The notes beneath the pieces are model-generated. The model did no database searches and was not told the DNA's origin. It saw only the letters and a list, made by a program, of their open reading frames with translations. A stretch of DNA of 39,826 nt from Ruminococcus sp. (GTDB taxonomy: Bacteria; Bacillota_A; Clostridia; Oscillospirales; Ruminococcaceae), in the NCBI RefSeq assembly GCF_024684275.1, contig NZ_JAIKXF010000089.1, positions 1 through 39,826 of the forward strand, read 5' to 3'. The translations under genes and the position numbers were made by a program. Every line of letters begins with the position of its first letter. Positions within the stretch are counted from its first letter, which is position 1. Shown here one piece after another: positions 30,579 through 38,713 of this stretch.

Positions 30579-33500
30579 ATGCCAAAAAGACAGGATATTA
30601 ACAAGATCATGATAATCGGTTCAGGTCCTATCATCATCGGACAGGCTTGCGAATTCGACTACTCAGGTACTCAGGCCTGCAAGGCTCTGCGCAAGCTGGG
30701 CTATGAGATAGTTCTCGTAAACTCTAACCCTGCTACTATCATGACAGATCCCGATGTTGCTGATATTACTTACATCGAGCCTCTTAATCTCGAAAGACTT
30801 ACTCAGATAATCGAAAAGGAACGTCCTGACGCTCTCCTCCCTAACCTCGGCGGTCAGTCTGGTCTTAACCTTTGTTCAGAGCTTGATCAGGCAGGCGTAC
30901 TCAAAAAGTACGGCGTACAGGTCATTGGCGTTCAGGTTGACGCTATCGAGCGCGGTGAGGACCGTATCGAATTCAAGAACGCTATGAAGGCTCTCGGTAT
31001 CGGTATGCCAAAGAGCGAGGTAGCTTACTCAGTTGACGAGGCTGTAAAGATAGCTGAAAAGCTGAAATATCCTGTAGTTCTCCGTCCTGCCTACACTATG
31101 GGCGGCGCAGGCGGCGGAATGGTTTATAATGTAGATGAATTAAAGGTTGTCTGTGCAAGAGGCTTACAGGCTTCTCTCGTTGGACAGGTACTTGTCGAGG
31201 AATGTATCTTCGGCTGGGAAGAGCTTGAGCTCGAGGTAGTTCGTGACGCTGAGAACAACAAGATCACTGTATGCTTCATTGAGAACATCGATCCTATCGG
31301 CGTTCACACAGGCGATTCGTTCTGTTCAGCACCTATGCTCACTATCCCCGAGGACGTTCAGAAGACTCTTCAGGAGATGTCATACAAGATAATCGAATCT
31401 ATCGAGGTCATTGGCGGCTGTAACTGTCAGTTCGCACGTGATCCCGAGACAGGCCGTATCGTTGTTATCGAGATCAATCCAAGAACTTCACGTTCTTCTG
31501 CTCTCGCTTCAAAGGCAACAGGATTCCCGATAGCTCTCGTATCAGCTATGCTTGCCTGCGGTCTTACACTTAAAGACATCGAGTGCGGAAAGTACGGCAC
31601 TCTTGACAAGTACGTTCCTGACGGCGATTACATCGTTATCAAGTTCGCTCGCTGGGCTTTCGAGAAGTTCAAGGGCGCTGAGGACAAGCTGGGTACTCAG
31701 ATGAGAGCTGTGGGCGAGGTAATGAGCATAGGCAAGACCTACAAGGAGGCTTTCCAGAAGGCTATCCGTTCACTGGAAACAGGAAGATACGGTCTCGGCT
31801 TTGCTAAGAACTTCAACAGCATGACTAAGGAAGAGCTCCTTGCACAGCTCCGCTACCCAACAAGCGAGAGACAGTTCGTTATGTATGAGGCTCTCCGCAA
31901 GGGCGCTACAATAGATGAGCTCCACGACCTCACAAAGATAAAGAAGTACTTCATCGAGCAGATGAAGGAGCTCGTTGACGAGGAGGAGGCACTCCTTAAA
32001 AATAAGGGTGCTGTTCCTGCAAATGACGTACTCAGGCAGGCTAAGCTTGACGGCTTCTCAGACCGTTATCTCAGCTCTCTCCTTGATGTTACCGAGGAGG
32101 AGATAAGAAATGCCCGTATGGCTATCGGTGTCAAGGAAGCATGGGAGGGCGTTCACGTAAGCGGTACAAAGGACGCTGCTTATTACTATTCAACATATCA
32201 CCTTGACGAGGACAAGAGCCCTGTAAGCACAGAAAAGCCGAAGATTATGATACTCGGCGGCGGTCCTAACAGAATCGGTCAGGGTATCGAGTTCGACTAC
32301 TGCTGCGTTCACGCTGCACTTGCTCTTAAAAAGCTGGGCTTTGAGTCGATTATCGTAAACTGCAACCCTGAGACAGTTTCTACTGACTATGATACATCTG
32401 ATAAGCTCTATTTCGAGCCTCTTACACTTGAAGATGTTCTCGCTATACATGAAAAGGAGAAGCCTGTGGGCGTTATAGCTCAGTTCGGCGGACAGACTCC
32501 TCTTAACCTTGCAAATGACCTCAAAAAGTACGGCGTAAATATCCTCGGTACAACTCCTGAGACTATCGACCTTGCTGAGGACAGAGACCACTTCCGCGCT
32601 ATGATGGACAAGCTTGGCATTCCTATGCCTGAGGCTGGCATGGCTGTAAATGCTGATGAGGCTATCGCTATCGCAAACAAGATAGGCTATCCTGTAATGG
32701 TTCGTCCTTCGTACGTTCTCGGCGGACGCGGCATGGAGATAGTTCACGACGACGAGATGATGAGAGTATACATGAATGCGGCTGTCGGCGTAACTCCTGA
32801 CAGACCTATCCTCATCGACCGCTTCCTCAACCACGCTACAGAGTGCGAGGCTGACGCTATTTCCGACGGTACACACTGCTTTGTTCCATGCGTTATGGAG
32901 CATATCGAGCTTGCAGGCATTCATTCGGGCGACTCTGCTTGTATCCTGCCTTCAAAGAACCTGACAGAGAAGCAGGTGGCTACTATCAAGGAGTACACAA
33001 AGAAGATAGCTGTAGAGATGAACGTATGCGGTCTTATGAATATGCAGTACGCTATCGAGGGCGATACAGTATACGTTCTCGAGGCTAATCCCCGTGCATC
33101 AAGAACAGTTCCGCTGGTATCAAAGGTATGCGACATCAACATGGTTAGAATTGCTACCGATATAATTACATCAAAGCTCACAGGCAGACCTTCGCCTGTT
33201 CCCGAGCTCAAGGATAAGAAGATCGGTCACTACGGCGTCAAGGAGGCTGTATTCCCGTTCAATATGTTCCAGGAGGTAGATCCTCTCCTCGGACCTGAGA
33301 TGCGTTCAACAGGTGAGGTCCTCGGTATCTCTCCTTCCTTCGGTGAAGCTTACTACAAGGCTCAGGAAGCTACAAAGAACAAGCTTCCTCTTGAGGGTAC
33401 AGTTCTTCTCAGCGTATGCGAGAGAGACAAGCCCGAGCTTATAGACATCGCTAAGTCCTTCAACGAGCTCGGCTTCCACATCATCGCTACAGGCAGAAGC

Positions 33501-33800
33501 TACGAGATGATCAAGGAAGCAGGTATCCCATGCGACAAGATATTCAAGATATATGAGGGACGTCCGAATATCGCTGACGAGATCGCAAACGGCGAGATAC
33601 AGATGATAATCAATACTCCTGCCGGCAAGACCAGCGTTCACGATGACAGCTATATCCGTAAGGCTGCTATCAAGCACAGAGTTCCGTATATGACAACTAT
33701 GGCTGCTGCAAGAGCAAGCGCTGAGGGTATCAAGGCTATAAAGAACAATACTCACCTCGGTGTTAAGTCACTTCAGGCACATCACGCTGATATAAAGTAA
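30579..33800 (+). CDS. carB: Carbamoyl-phosphate synthase large subunit
   Basis: Large subunit (1,073 residues) that makes carbamoyl phosphate from bicarbonate, ammonia and two ATP for arginine and pyrimidine synthesis. Two homologous ATP-grasp halves are visible. The first begins KIMIIGSGPIIIGQACEFDY, with RPAYTMGGAGGG. The second begins near residue 555 with KIMILGGGPNRIGQGIEFDY, with RPSYVLGGRGME. The last ~140 residues form the MGS-like allosteric domain. The ATG at 30579 follows CAGGAG; an upstream in-frame ATG at 30528 lies in a leader hairpin and is rejected. The small subunit gene carA is not adjacent. A DUF4190-like gene follows within 12 bp. Confidence 0.97.
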   Translation: MPKRQDINKIMIIGSGPIIIGQACEFDYSGTQACKALRKLGYEIVLVNSNPATIMTDPDVADITYIEPLNLERLTQIIEKERPDALLPNLGGQSGLNLCSELDQAGVLKKYGVQVIGVQVDAIERGEDRIEFKNAMKALGIGMPKSEVAYSVDEAVKIAEKLKYPVVLRPAYTMGGAGGGMVYNVDELKVVCARGLQASLVGQVLVEECIFGWEELELEVVRDAENNKITVCFIENIDPIGVHTGDSFCSAPMLTIPEDVQKTLQEMSYKIIESIEVIGGCNCQFARDPETGRIVVIEINPRTSRSSALASKATGFPIALVSAMLACGLTLKDIECGKYGTLDKYVPDGDYIVIKFARWAFEKFKGAEDKLGTQMRAVGEVMSIGKTYKEAFQKAIRSLETGRYGLGFAKNFNSMTKEELLAQLRYPTSERQFVMYEALRKGATIDELHDLTKIKKYFIEQMKELVDEEEALLKNKGAVPANDVLRQAKLDGFSDRYLSSLLDVTEEEIRNARMAIGVKEAWEGVHVSGTKDAAYYYSTYHLDEDKSPVSTEKPKIMILGGGPNRIGQGIEFDYCCVHAALALKKLGFESIIVNCNPETVSTDYDTSDKLYFEPLTLEDVLAIHEKEKPVGVIAQFGGQTPLNLANDLKKYGVNILGTTPETIDLAEDRDHFRAMMDKLGIPMPEAGMAVNADEAIAIANKIGYPVMVRPSYVLGGRGMEIVHDDEMMRVYMNAAVGVTPDRPILIDRFLNHATECEADAISDGTHCFVPCVMEHIELAGIHSGDSACILPSKNLTEKQVATIKEYTKKIAVEMNVCGLMNMQYAIEGDTVYVLEANPRASRTVPLVSKVCDINMVRIATDIITSKLTGRPSPVPELKDKKIGHYGVKEAVFPFNMFQEVDPLLGPEMRSTGEVLGISPSFGEAYYKAQEATKNKLPLEGTVLLSVCERDKPELIDIAKSFNELGFHIIATGRSYEMIKEAGIPCDKIFKIYEGRPNIADEIANGEIQMIINTPAGKTSVHDDSYIRKAAIKHRVPYMTTMAAARASAEGIKAIKNNTHLGVKSLQAHHADIK

Positions 33801-33812
33801 AAGGAGCTTGTA

Positions 33813-34292
33813 ATGGATAATAATTATAATAATGATCCAAACAACTACGGCGGACAGAATAACGGTAATTATCCCGACAGCAATAACCAGTACGGCGGCT
33901 ACGATAACGGCGGACAGTACAACGGCGGTTATTCTAATAATGGGCAGTATAACGGCGGCTATCCCAATAACGGGCAGTACAATGCTCCGAATTATAACGG
34001 AGCTCCTGACTTCTACAGTCAGATGAACAATCCGTATCAGCAGCAGTATGAGCAGCCAGACGGCAAGGCAATAGCCTCGCTGGTACTCGGACTTTGCAAC
34101 CTGCTGGGCTGGTGTCTGCCTATAATAGGTATCCCCTGCGGTATCGTAGGACTTGTTATGGGTATAAAGGGACTTAAAAGCTCCAAAAAGGGCATGGCTA
34201 TCGCAGGTATAGTGCTTTCAAGCATTACTCTTGCAATTTCATTGCTGAATTCTGTTTTGGGAGTTATCGGCGCTTTGAGGCGCTACAGCTGA
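33813..34292 (+). CDS. DUF4190-like membrane protein with Asn/Gly/Tyr-rich N-terminus
   Basis: A 159-residue protein. Residues 1-~85 are low-complexity Asn/Gly/Tyr/Gln repeats of the form YNGGYSNNGQ, probably disordered. Residues ~86-150 contain two hydrophobic hairpins, ASLVLGLCNLLGWCLPIIGI and MAIAGIVLSSITLAISLL, separated by GIKGLKSSKKG. This pattern is that of DUF4190 membrane proteins of unknown function. It has AAGGAG upstream, lies 12 bp after carB, and is followed by a terminator, so it should be transcribed with carB. A functional link to carbamoyl phosphate is not evident. Confidence 0.82.
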   Translation: MDNNYNNDPNNYGGQNNGNYPDSNNQYGGYDNGGQYNGGYSNNGQYNGGYPNNGQYNAPNYNGAPDFYSQMNNPYQQQYEQPDGKAIASLVLGLCNLLGWCLPIIGIPCGIVGLVMGIKGLKSSKKGMAIAGIVLSSITLAISLLNSVLGVIGALRRYS

Positions 34293-34308
34293 TAAACTGA
34301 TATTTTTT

Positions 34309-34340
34309 AAGCACCTGTGTAAAAGCAGGTGCTTTTTATT
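34309..34340 (+). terminator. Terminator of the carB operon
   Basis: AAGCACCTG (34309-34317) pairs with CAGGTGCTT (34326-34334), followed by TTTATTTTT. Confidence 0.88.
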
Positions 34341-34378
34341 TTTGGCGGATAATTGGCAGGACAACTTTAGTTCAAAGA

Positions 34379-34436
34379 AGTGAAATATGTCATTCAACAA
34401 GTGACAAATGTCACTCAGAAAGTGACAAATGACACC
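34379..34436 (+). promoter_or_regulatory. Three phased cop-box-like operators
   Basis: Three copies with an exact 21-bp period: AGTGAAATATGTCATT (34379-34394), AGTGACAAATGTCACT (34400-34415) and AGTGACAAATGACACC (34421-34436). The middle copy is a near-perfect inverted repeat, GTGACA-NN-TGTCAC, matching the K-ACA-NN-YGT-M core of CopY/BlaI-type operators. The flanking copies each miss one core base. The third copy abuts the -35 region of the promoter at 34437-34465. Confidence 0.65.
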
Positions 34437-34465
34437 TTTTCAAGCTCTTATGAACGTGATACAAT
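34437..34465 (+). promoter_or_regulatory. Weak promoter of the secreted Ig-like protein
   Basis: TTTTCA (34437-34442), 17 bases, TACAAT (34460-34465). The poor -35 box next to phased sites would suit activation, or repression, by the factor binding them. Confidence 0.5.
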
Positions 34466-34564
34466 AAGACCATACCACACAGGGGAACAAAGTTCAGCGC
34501 GCAGAGCTTGTTTTATAAAAAATACAAAATAATAAATTATTTTATTTTAGGGAGGTTGTCACAA

Positions 34565-36133
34565 ATGAGAAACTTTTCACAAAAAGCACTATGTTTACTG
34601 TCAAGTGCCGTTTTGCTTTGCGGCGCAAGTGCTATCCCTGCAAGTGCAGCAGAGACAGCAGAACCAACAACAGCAGCTATTTCCCGTACATTAAAAGAAA
34701 ATGCTCTGATCAAAGAGATCGAATCGGCAAATGAACTGACATCAGCTGATAAACTTGAGTTTGCAAATGAACTTGAGTTTGAAAAGGCACTTACTTCAAA
34801 TGGCAGGCGTCCTATCGTTACTACTACAACAGCCCCTGCACAGGAAATTGAAATTAAAAGGACTTTGCCTGGTGAATTAAAACCACGACTAACTACAAGG
34901 AGAACTTTTTTATTAAAGACTACTACAACTACTTCCACCACGACCACTACTACCACAACTGCAGCTGAGCCTGCGTGCAATATTTCATATAAACTCAATG
35001 CTTCAAGCGTTATATTAAGCAGCCGTACACCGAGCTATACACTCACAGCAAGTAAAAAAGCAGACTGTGTGATACCTGCAAATGCTGCTGTTAAATATCA
35101 GTGGTTCAAGGACTCTGTAAGCATCACCGGTGCAACTTCATATCAGTATTCGGTTAATGCGGCAGGCAATTATTGGTGCAAGGTGTCCGTTACATATTCA
35201 TTCGGTTCAAAAAGCGTTACTAAGAGCGCAGATACATATACGTGCAAGGTAAGTGAAAAATTAGAAATAAAAACTCAGCCTAAGGACGCACATATCTATA
35301 GTAATGGTGCAAGCTGTACGCTTTCTGTAACAGCAACAGGCGGAAAGGCTCCTTATAAGTATAAGTGGACAAGATATGGCAATGATATTTCAAAGAATAC
35401 AGCGTCTATATCCGTTACCGAGAATGGACAGTACAGATGTGAGGTAACTGACTCTCTGGGTAATAGGGTCACATCAAATATAGCAAATGTATATTATGAG
35501 TATCTGAGATTCGGCGGTCAGATTTTAAGCGGCTGGGTATATTCATACAGCAGACCTCTTGAGCTTTATGCAACACCTGTAGGCGGTACAGCGCCATATA
35601 GATACCAGTGGGTCCATGACGGTTATATTATGCCAAATACTACAGCTACAATAAATGTTACAGAACGGGGTTCATATTATCTGACGGTTTTTGATGCTAA
35701 GAATAATAAGATCACCTCAAAAGAAATAAAGGTATATCAGAGCATTCTCAGACTCACAACACAGCCTAAATCGGTAAGCTCAGATGATTATAACAACTCC
35801 ACAACGCTCTCTGTTTCGGCTGCCGGCGGTACAGGAACAACTTCATATGAATGGCAGAAGTACAGTAACGGTCAGTGGGTAAGCGTAGGATATAGACCTA
35901 CATTAACCGTTTACAGAAGCGATACACATGAAGAATATACAAGAGAGAACGACAAAATATTACATGATGGTCATGGTTATTACAATCCTATACATTATTA
36001 CACTAAATATCGCTGTGTAGTAAAGTCATACTACAGCAACGGAAATGTTGCAGCACAGGTTACCAGCAATATAGTAACTGTACGCGACGAGCAGAAGAGC
36101 GACTACCTGAATTTCCAGTGGGCATTCTGGTAA
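34565..36133 (+). CDS. Secreted protein with Thr-rich linker and Ig-like repeats
   Basis: Exported protein of 522 residues. A signal peptide (about 1-28, ending PASA) is followed by an acidic, repeat-like segment (KLEFANELEFEKALTSNG) and a Thr-rich linker of about 20 residues near 120-140. Four Ig-like beta domains follow, each ending with the pattern Y-x-C/W...V...S. Examples are YQWFKDSVSITG with YWCKVSV, YKWTRYGNDI with YRCEVTDSLGN, YQWVHDGYIM with YYLTVFD, and YEWQKYSNGQW with YRCVVKSYYSNGN. No catalytic motif, dockerin or sortase signal is seen, so the attachment is unknown. The ATG at 34565 follows GGGAGG. Likely an adhesin or surface-binding protein. Confidence 0.83.
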   Translation: MRNFSQKALCLLSSAVLLCGASAIPASAAETAEPTTAAISRTLKENALIKEIESANELTSADKLEFANELEFEKALTSNGRRPIVTTTTAPAQEIEIKRTLPGELKPRLTTRRTFLLKTTTTTSTTTTTTTTAAEPACNISYKLNASSVILSSRTPSYTLTASKKADCVIPANAAVKYQWFKDSVSITGATSYQYSVNAAGNYWCKVSVTYSFGSKSVTKSADTYTCKVSEKLEIKTQPKDAHIYSNGASCTLSVTATGGKAPYKYKWTRYGNDISKNTASISVTENGQYRCEVTDSLGNRVTSNIANVYYEYLRFGGQILSGWVYSYSRPLELYATPVGGTAPYRYQWVHDGYIMPNTTATINVTERGSYYLTVFDAKNNKITSKEIKVYQSILRLTTQPKSVSSDDYNNSTTLSVSAAGGTGTTSYEWQKYSNGQWVSVGYRPTLTVYRSDTHEEYTRENDKILHDGHGYYNPIHYYTKYRCVVKSYYSNGNVAAQVTSNIVTVRDEQKSDYLNFQWAFW

Positions 36134-36190
36134 TACCTGAATAAACAAAAATATTTGTAATAATTCTTAATAAGGGTTCAATGAGATAAA

Positions 36191-36220
36191 CTAAGCCCCC
36201 GTGCAAAAACGGGGGCTTAG
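36191..36220. terminator. Hairpin between the convergent Ig-like and mscL genes
   Basis: A 12-bp perfect stem, CTAAGCCCCCGT (36191-36202) with ACGGGGGCTTAG (36209-36220). T-runs are weak on either side, so efficiency is uncertain. Confidence 0.7.
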
Positions 36221-36247
36221 TGCTGTATTGGTGCAATAAACGTGAAA

Positions 36248-36268
36248 AGGACGTCCATTGGACGTCCT
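36248..36268 (-). terminator. Terminator of mscL
   Basis: An AGGACGTCC/GGACGTCCT stem over a few-base loop, followed on the minus strand by TTTT, seven bases past the mscL stop. Confidence 0.65.
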
Positions 36269-36275
36269 GCACAAA

Positions 36276-36698
36276 TTACTTCTTTGCGTTCTGTGCCTTG
36301 AGAAGGTCTCTGATCTCTGTGAGGAGAACTTCTTCCTTCGGAGGCTCAGCAGGCTTTTCCTCTTCCTTCTTCTTGCCGATGCTCATTGCCTTGTTTACAG
36401 CCTTGAGTAAGCAGAAGAGGATGATAGCGATAATGAGGAAATTAAGTACAGCGGAAAGGAATGCGCCATAGTTGAAATCAACGCCTGCAATAGTAAACTT
36501 ACCGCCTACCAGCTGCATAACGCCGTTTTCGTCCTTCTCTGCGCCGCCTGTGATAGCTGCGATAAGGGGAGTAATAAAGTTATCTGTAAGAGCGCTTACG
36601 ATACTTCCGAATGCAGCACCGATGATAACACCGATAGCCATATCCATTACGTTTCCCTTGAGTGCGAATTCTTTGAATTCCTTCAAAAACTTCTTCAT
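36276..36698 (-). CDS. mscL: Large-conductance mechanosensitive channel MscL
   Basis: Membrane channel of 140 residues that opens under hypo-osmotic stress. The N-terminal amphipathic helix and first membrane helix read FKEFALKGNVMDMAIGVIIG, the family signature, followed by AAFGSIVSALTDNFITPLI. A periplasmic-type loop (GGKFTIAGVDFNYG) leads to the second helix (FLSAVLNFLIIAIILFCLLK). The C-terminal cytoplasmic helix is preceded by a Lys/Glu/Pro stretch (KKKEEEKPAEPPKEE) and contains LLTEIRDLL. AGGAG precedes the ATG. It lies 38 bp after the zinc-ribbon gene, so co-transcription is likely. Confidence 0.97.
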   Translation of the reverse strand: MKKFLKEFKEFALKGNVMDMAIGVIIGAAFGSIVSALTDNFITPLIAAITGGAEKDENGVMQLVGGKFTIAGVDFNYGAFLSAVLNFLIIAIILFCLLKAVNKAMSIGKKKEEEKPAEPPKEEVLLTEIRDLLKAQNAKK

Positions 36699-36736
36699 TT
36701 TTTACAACATCTCCTTGATAGAATATAGAATAAAAT

Positions 36737-38233
36737 TTATTTAATTTCCGGCAAGCCGGGAATTTCCGCTAAGTTGGTCTTTTTTGCCTTCATTTCCTCG
36801 GGAAGCTCTATAGCGTCTATTTCATCGTTATAGGTCTTAGCTTTCTTAGGCATAGCCTCTACTGCGCGGTCTGCCTGAGCCATAAGAGACTCTGAGCGTG
36901 AGACCGTGTTCATTTCAAGGTCTGAGGCATTAGCCTTTTTAGTTCCGCCCATGAGGTTCCATGCCTTGCCTTCCTCTTTTGCGCGGAGTTGATTTGCGTC
37001 AACATTTTTAGTTCCGCCCATATAGTTAAGGTGGAGGGATTCCTGCTTGGCTTTGAGCTCATTGGGGTTTGCAGAGCCTGCCGAGCGCATGAAATACTTG
37101 TTGTACTTGTCTGACTCGTTCTTTTTGAGGTCTCTTGCGTCAACAAGCGGTGTATCGCTCATATACGCCTGATTCTTCTTCTCAAAGCGCTTCATGCCCT
37201 CTATCTCGTCACCGCGCTTTCCGAAGAAATCGTCTGCGGAGTCCATAGAGGCGTGTTCTGTAGCCTTGCCGCCGTCGAAAAACTCCCAGAAATCGTCAGG
37301 TACCTCGACTTTTTCCTTGTCCTCAACAGGAGGAGCGACGGGTTCGGGCTCGGGCTGTTCCATATGAGGCTGAGCGTACATCATAGGCTGACCGTAAACG
37401 GGCATACCGTTCTGGTCATAGCCGATTATCTGGGGTTGAGCGTACATTACAGGCTGACCGTAAACGGGATTGCCGTTCTGATCGTAGCCTATGAGCTGAG
37501 GCTGACTGTACATTACGGGCTGACCGTAAAGAGGATTACCGCTCTGGTCGTAGCCTATGAGCTGAGGCTGACTGTACATCATGGGCTGACCGTACATAGG
37601 CATACCGTTCATCTGAGCGCCGCCCTGTGGGGGTATACCCTGCATAGAGCCTTGTGGAGCAGGTATTCCTGCCATAGCTCCGCCCTGTGGGGGAAGCCCC
37701 TGCATAGCGCCTTGTGGAGCAGGTATTCCTGCCATAGCGCCGCCCTGTGGGGGAAGCCCCTGCATAGCGCCCTGTGGAGCAGGTATCCCTGCCATAGTTC
37801 CGCCCTGTGGGGGAAGCCCCTGCATCATGCCCTGTGGCGGTATTCCTGCCATTCCGCTCTGTGAGCGGAAACCTGCATTCTGCATTTGTGCCTGTCTTAC
37901 AGCCTTTGTCTGTTCGGGGAGTGTGACTCTTCCTGTGTCAAGGTGTGGTATAAATGGCTCGTCGATGCTGCTGAAATCAAATACCTCATCGGAATCGTTC
38001 AGCTCGGCTGCGGTATATAAGTCGGAGGACGAATCTCTCGAAGGTTTATCGCTGATAGTGAAGGTCCCGCTTCCGAGAGTAAAGCCGCCGTTCGCAGAAT
38101 CTTCTTCAGAATGATAGCCGCCCATATCGACCTGTTCAATATTAATATCCTGCGGATTTTCAAGGTTGACGCCGCATTTCACGCAGAACCTGAAACCCGC
38201 TTCGTTTGCTGTTCCGCACTGTGGACATTTCAT
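36737..38233 (-). CDS. Zinc-ribbon protein with three families of internal repeats
   Basis: A 498-residue protein of unknown function. It opens with a zinc ribbon (MKCPQCGTANEAGFRFCVKC, four Cys), then an acidic region. Next are four 20-residue repeats (MAGIPAPQGAMQGLPPQGG; DNA 37621-37860, 60-bp period). Then come four 22-residue repeats (YGQPVMYSQPQLIGYDQNGN; DNA about 37366-37620, 66-bp period). After an acidic segment (WEFFDGG) there are three degenerate 31-residue units near the C-terminus containing DANQLRAKEEG and MGGTK. No membrane segment is seen, so it is probably cytoplasmic, with a flexible Pro/Gln/Tyr scaffold. The ATG at 38233 has AAGGAG eight bases upstream; earlier GTG and ATG codons are too close to that site. 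Confidence 0.8.
   Translation of the reverse strand: MKCPQCGTANEAGFRFCVKCGVNLENPQDINIEQVDMGGYHSEEDSANGGFTLGSGTFTISDKPSRDSSSDLYTAAELNDSDEVFDFSSIDEPFIPHLDTGRVTLPEQTKAVRQAQMQNAGFRSQSGMAGIPPQGMMQGLPPQGGTMAGIPAPQGAMQGLPPQGGAMAGIPAPQGAMQGLPPQGGAMAGIPAPQGSMQGIPPQGGAQMNGMPMYGQPMMYSQPQLIGYDQSGNPLYGQPVMYSQPQLIGYDQNGNPVYGQPVMYAQPQIIGYDQNGMPVYGQPMMYAQPHMEQPEPEPVAPPVEDKEKVEVPDDFWEFFDGGKATEHASMDSADDFFGKRGDEIEGMKRFEKKNQAYMSDTPLVDARDLKKNESDKYNKYFMRSAGSANPNELKAKQESLHLNYMGGTKNVDANQLRAKEEGKAWNLMGGTKKANASDLEMNTVSRSESLMAQADRAVEAMPKKAKTYNDEIDAIELPEEMKAKKTNLAEIPGLPEIK
37366..37620. repeat. 66-bp coding tandem repeats
   Basis: CTGACCGTA recurs at 37388, 37454, 37520 and 37586, an exact 66-bp spacing, inside the zinc-ribbon gene. 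The copies keep frame and diverge slightly. Confidence 0.85.
37621..37860. repeat. 60-bp coding tandem repeats
   Basis: CGCCCTGTGGGGG recurs at 37621, 37681, 37741 and 37801, an exact 60-bp period. Units two to four are nearly identical at DNA level, pointing to recent expansion or gene conversion. Confidence 0.9.
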
Positions 38234-38343
38234 AAACATCACTCCTTATAGCGAAAATACAGAAAAACACAGAGTCGTCATAGCTTGGAGCGGTGGTTCA
38301 TAAAGCCGCTCATATACGGCTCTGTCTATACTTTCACAAATAT

Positions 38344-38372
38344 ATTATAGCATTAATTTAATTCATTTTCAA
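38344..38372 (-). promoter_or_regulatory. Promoter of the zinc-ribbon/mscL unit
   Basis: On the minus strand TTGAAA (38372-38367), 17 bases, TATAAT (38349-38344). Confidence 0.7.
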
Positions 38373-38588
38373 GGGCTTTATAAAAGATTGTGCAATACGG
38401 TGATGAATGGACCTGTTTTTTGTGTACAATAACGTTATATGCTGATTTTATGAGACATCTGATGGTTTATGTACGATAATGCAAAACGAGTCTTGTAGAA
38501 AGAATACAGTTTTAGTGGATATATATCTGAATATATACCGCAATTTTACAAATATACCCCCGAAAGACTATATTTTTGCCGCGAAATA

Positions 38589-38597
38589 TGATATAAT
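38589..38597 (+). promoter_or_regulatory. Extended -10 promoter of the carboxypeptidase gene
   Basis: TGA then TATAAT (38592-38597). No good -35 box lies at the right distance, so the extended -10 probably carries the activity. The leader is about 110 nt. Confidence 0.5.
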
Positions 38598-38713
38598 ACT
38601 ATTAAACGTCCCGATATTCGTAACAAAAAAGAGAGATAGAAAGAACAAAAGCTGTGGGAGCTTGATGGACTCCCGAAAATGAGCTGCAAACGGCAGCGGA
38701 ATGGAGAAGACGT

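Larger units (their letters stand above)
38234..38713. other. Divergent intergenic region, zinc-ribbon / VanY genes
   Basis: About 480 bases. It carries the minus-strand promoter at 38344-38372, followed by a leader of about 100 nt with GAGCGG/CCGCTC alternative pairings (about 38296-38320). It also carries the plus-strand extended -10 promoter near 38592 with a GGGAG/CTCCC hairpin (about 38656-38674) in its leader. A 67-codon ORF (38479-38682) overlaps the promoter and has no ribosome site. I see nothing else. Confidence 0.6.

Noticed and set aside
32190..32924. 244-codon minus-strand ORF
   Set aside because: Antisense shadow of carB, whose coding frame is unmistakable.
34379..34436. CRISPR or satellite array
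   Set aside because: Only three 21-bp units with dyad symmetry placed at a promoter; operators are the better explanation.
37366..37860. CRISPR-like array
   Set aside because: The 60- and 66-bp repeats are contiguous, without spacers, and keep reading frame inside a protein gene.
38479..38682. 67-codon plus-strand ORF
   Set aside because: No ribosome site, AT-rich, and it overlaps the carboxypeptidase promoter and leader.
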